Below are positions 9,699 through 11,613 of a stretch of DNA of 11,613 nucleotides, in pieces. This stretch comes from Gryganskiella cystojenkinii (taxonomy: Eukaryota > Mortierellomycota > Mortierellomycetes > Mortierellales > Mortierellaceae), in the NCBI GenBank assembly GCA_015852425.1, contig JAAAIG010000861.1:3528-15140 (forward strand), read 5' to 3'. How positions within the stretch are numbered: the first letter of the stretch is position 1; the number at the start of each line of letters is the position of its first letter. The position numbers and the translations under genes are program-made. The notes beneath the pieces are model-generated. The model was given only the letters and a program-made list of their open reading frames with translations, was not told the origin of the DNA and ran no database searches.

Positions 9699-9806
9699 CA
9701 TAATAAGCACTTTTTAAGCAATTACTCACCTTGTGTGCAATGTTTGCTGGCGCGTCGTTTATTCGTCGCGTGGGCATAATACAAAGGAACTAGCCTAGGT
9801 GAGTAA
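9699..9806 (+). pseudogene. ITS1-like remnant joined to the 18S fragment
   Basis: Directly after the 18S end comes CATAATAAGCACTTTTTAA and CACCTTGTGTGCAATGTTTG, which I recall as typical of the start of Mortierella ITS1. A 10-bp inverted repeat (TTACTCACCT at 9722-9731 and AGGTGAGTAA at 9797-9806) could form the base of an ITS1-type stem. No 5.8S follows (AACTTTCAACAACGG is absent), so the fragment breaks off inside ITS1. The right border is a guess. Confidence 0.6.
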
Positions 9807-10383
9807 GCTATTGTAGACTAACGGGAAAGAGAAGGTATTATTTATAATAAAGTCTGGTGAACAATCAGATCCGAAGGAGACCAAAAAGGGCAAGATCCTT
9901 GCAAACCTTGCCAAGAACGAACACTCGTGCTAATCCATGTAAATGACCGTGAACATGGTGGTCTCGGGAAGGAGTATTCCGAAAAAAGAGAAATCAGACT
10001 TGACAGTTGATCAGCAACAAAGACGACGATGGGGCGAGCTCGAAACGGAGTAAGGGGCAGCTGACGGTTGCTACAAAGAAGGAAATGAACATGAGTAAGA
10101 GAAGGACTGATCATGACTTTGTCGCGTTCATGAAGAAAGAGCTTAATCTACGTTCTGTAGTGAGTCAAATCCGGTCTGGTAGACGCAAGCACGATTGAGA
10201 GACAAAGTTAATCCTATGCGACTCGTGACCCTTGGATACATATATCCTTTTACCACCTTGACCCCTTTTCCTACCTTATACATTCATAACGGCACACAGT
10301 TTGTGACAGATGTGCCTTGAAGCCGAGCAGATGGGATCCCCCTTAACCACCATGCCAAAAAAAACACTCGTTCGTTACTCCAG
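9807..10383. other. Intergenic region, no supported gene
   Basis: This 577-bp stretch holds AATAAA on the plus strand at 9846-9851, which could end a long OSBP 3' UTR containing the rDNA fragment. From 9860 to 10198 lysine/arginine-rich frames exist in several phases, but each is broken by stops and lacks a suitable ATG. They could be a decayed gene or chance. A near-palindrome GGATACATATATCC is at 10234-10247. Confidence 0.4.
9846..9851 (+). terminator. Candidate polyadenylation signal, possibly for OSBP
   Basis: AATAAA about 500 nt after the OSBP stop. I saw no exact AATAAA closer to the stop. If used, the OSBP mRNA would include the 18S/ITS1 fragment. Confidence 0.3.
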
Positions 10384-10498
10384 CCTTGTCCCTACCCCCT
10401 TGTCCTTGTCCCTTGCTCTTGTCCCTTGCTGTTGTCCTTGTCCCTTGCTCGTGTCCTTGTCCCTTGCTCGTGTCCTTGTTATCTTCTTGTTCTTGTCC
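10384..10498 (+). repeat. C/T-rich minisatellite, 19-bp unit
   Basis: Tandem array of a unit TTGTCCCTTGCTCGTGTCC. Two perfect copies lie at 10438-10456 and 10457-10475, with a diverged copy at 10419-10437 (TTGTCCCTTGCTGTTGTCC) and shorter variants built on CTTGTCC on both sides. It lies about 190-300 bp upstream of the small secreted protein gene. The open frame through it is repeat-generated and not a gene. Confidence 0.9.
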
Positions 10499-10508
10499 AC
10501 TTGATACA

Positions 10509-10554
10509 GAGACGCACCAGAATTGTTCACTGGTGAAGAATTCTGATGGGTCTC
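10509..10554. repeat. 46-bp imperfect palindrome
   Basis: Arms 10509-10530 and 10533-10554 match at 19 of 22 positions around a 2-nt centre (TG). Paired blocks are GAGAC/GTCTC, CAGAATT/AATTCTG and TTCAC/GTGAA. It lies just downstream of the minisatellite and about 45 bp upstream of a TATA box, so it is probably not transcribed with the gene. It could form a cruciform or be a regulatory element or a fold-back relic. Confidence 0.85.
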
Positions 10555-10597
10555 CATGCTATCTGCTTAATACAGGATCATGTGTATTTTGGAGAAG

Positions 10598-10605
10598 TAT
10601 AAATA
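10598..10605 (+). promoter_or_regulatory. TATA box of the secreted-peptide gene
   Basis: TATAAATA, 81 bp before the ATG at 10686. The spacing would put transcription start about 50 bp before the ATG. It is the clearest TATA box in the window and fits a strongly or inducibly expressed gene. Confidence 0.55.
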
Positions 10606-10685
10606 AAGATGTCGAGTCATTCTGCATCTTAGACCACCCACTCTTTCCAGCCGTTATTAAACGCCAAGTGTTAACGACAACAACA

Positions 10686-11167
10686 ATGCTTTCCCTCCGC
10701 ATCATCTTCTTCGCTATTACCGCCCTCAGCATGGCCACTTTGTCCTTGGCCACTTCCTCGATGACCAATGAGGTCTCTCTTGCTCATGCTGAGCAGAGCG
10801 ACGGTATGTTTGCGTTAATAGTCTTTTACTCTCCTACCCTGACCATCTTTTGCGCGCAAGCTTGGAAAGTGGTCGGATTCGATGCCCTCGCTGCAAAAAC
10901 GAGATATTTGCCTTAGTTTTCTATGCAGAGAAAAGGACCCTAATTTGAACTGTCAAATTAGATGCCATCGTTTCTCGTGAGAACAGTGCATTCTCCCGCC
11001 GTGCTGTTCAGTGCTCTGTGACGAGCAGGTATGGCACAGATTGCAAGGCCAGCCAATGTCCTGCCTCAGCTCAGTGCACAGTGGATGGCAAGGGCCAATG
11101 TGTCTTCAAGAACACGAAAAAAAGACCATTCGCTTGCACTTATTGCGTATGCAAACGTGTACCTTAA
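10686..11167 (+). CDS. Small secreted eight-cysteine protein with Kex2-type propeptide (two exons)
   Basis: No family recognised. Exons 10686-10803 and 10962-11167 give 107 aa. The ATG has A at -3. Residues 1-22 are a signal peptide (one Arg, then a hydrophobic core IIFFAITALSMATLSLA). Residues 23-53 look like a propeptide ending in SRR (51-53), a Kex2-type dibasic site. The remaining 54 residues are strongly basic (nine Lys/Arg, two Asp, no Glu) and hold all eight cysteines, at 57, 67, 72, 78, 86, 98, 101 and 103. Spacing is C-x9-C-x4-C-x5-C-x7-C-x11-C-x2-C-x-C, compatible with four disulfides. The end C-x2-C-x-C is unusual, and the pattern does not fit a CS-alpha-beta defensin (which needs C-x3-C). 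By architecture it could be an antimicrobial or effector-type peptide; that is inference. All cysteines lie in exon 2, so the prediction depends on the splice, which restores an open frame of 68 codons including the stop. Confidence 0.8.
10804..10961 (+). other. 158-nt intron with a hairpin over its 3' end
   Basis: Donor G|GTATGT at 10804, acceptor AATTAG ending at 10961, phase 1 (G + AT = Asp). A perfect 9-bp inverted repeat occupies the last 22 nt: CTAATTTGA (10940-10948), loop ACTG, TCAAATTAG (10953-10961). The 5' arm holds the likely branch sequence CTAAT and the 3' arm ends at the acceptor AG. Retention adds 38 codons and a stop at 10914-10916, losing all cysteines. An upstream AG (TGCAG, 10928) would give an early stop. 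Confidence 0.8.
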
Positions 11168-11613
11168 GGTCTTGGATCCGATACAGCGCCACTCCACTGA
11201 CAAAAATACCCGTGGACGTCTTAATGAAAACTCCGGCATCTTTCTACCCCCAACTGCACTATGTTCTTACAAAAAAGCACATGTAAACTGTGTGTTGGAT
11301 ATCTGAGCTTATTGGTTACCTATTACATGTAACGGTCAACATAACCTAGTGCTTTAGTCTCTCTCTCTCCATCATAATACAAACAAGCTCTTTCTTCCTT
11401 AAAATCTCCACCCCCAGCTGTTACATTACTTGTAAGTTTCATTCAATTCACCCATCTGCGCACTATCTACCCTCCACCTTTTCCCATTTCTTTGTCCTTG
11501 TAGTCGTTTGATCGTTTGTTCGTGTTTTTTATCCCACTAAAAAGACAGATCAAGAGGATCACCCACCAAAAAAAAAAAAAAAAAACAGGGGAAAAAAAAA
11601 AAAAAACAAAAAA
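11168..11613 (+). other. 3' flank, then upstream region of a gene outside the window
   Basis: The first 150 bp should be 3' UTR of the secreted-peptide gene; no exact AATAAA was found. A palindrome TTACATGTAA lies near 11324. From 11355 the plus strand becomes C/T-rich (CTCTCTCTCTCC and pyrimidine runs), like the promoter side of the OSBP gene. A possible leader intron could run from GTAAGT near 11431 to TTGTAG near 11503. The window ends in A runs at 11568-11585 and 11592-11606. Confidence 0.4.

Noticed and set aside
10007..10198. Plus-strand frame of 63 codons
   Set aside because: It opens at TTG right after a stop; the first ATG leaves only about 38 residues and no splice partner is evident.
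10384..10504. Cys/Pro/Leu repeat frame as a repetitive cysteine protein
   Set aside because: Generated by the minisatellite; no matching start, and it lies upstream of the TATA box.

Overview
The window looks like gene-dense nuclear DNA of a filamentous fungus, most likely one of the Mortierellaceae (Mortierellomycota). Genes are interrupted by spliceosomal introns with CTAAC-type branch sites and NAG acceptors. Promoters are pyrimidine-rich on the sense strand and start codons have A at -3. A degenerate piece of 18S rRNA near 9.5-9.8 kb runs into an ITS1-like sequence resembling, from memory, Mortierella ITS1. No bacterial-type features (Shine-Dalgarno sites, operons) were seen.

Layout. 1-988 (minus): 5' part of a TMEM135-like membrane protein gene whose next exon lies outside the window. 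1913-3763 (minus): a PCTP/STARD2-like START-domain lipid-transfer protein; its last exon (1913-2077) sits behind a 954-nt intron and carries the conserved C-terminal helix. 4707-6494 (minus): a two-exon PPR-like protein with a mitochondrial-type N-terminus and an RGG-rich tail. 6495-6949: divergent promoter region. 6950-9348 (plus): a three-exon Kes1/Osh4-type oxysterol-binding protein whose first intron uses a GC donor. 9518-about 9806: an inserted 18S-3'/ITS1 rDNA fragment, clearly a pseudogene. 10384-10498: a C/T-rich minisatellite, followed by a 46-bp imperfect palindrome. 10686-11167 (plus): a two-exon gene for a 107-aa secreted precursor with a dibasic (Kex2-type) site and a cationic eight-cysteine C-terminal peptide. 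11168-11613: probable 3' UTR and then the pyrimidine-rich upstream region of a gene outside the window, ending in long A runs.

How the genes relate. Three of the five genes concern lipids or organelle membranes (a TMEM135-like protein, a PC-transfer-like START protein and a sterol/PI4P exchanger), but fungal neighbours are usually expressed separately and I claim no operon. The right-hand 2 kb (rDNA fragment, minisatellite, palindrome, small secreted protein) looks more recently rearranged than the conserved left part. The most interesting item is the Cys-rich secreted peptide gene, whose single intron ends in a perfect 9-bp hairpin that holds both the likely branch site and the 3' splice site.
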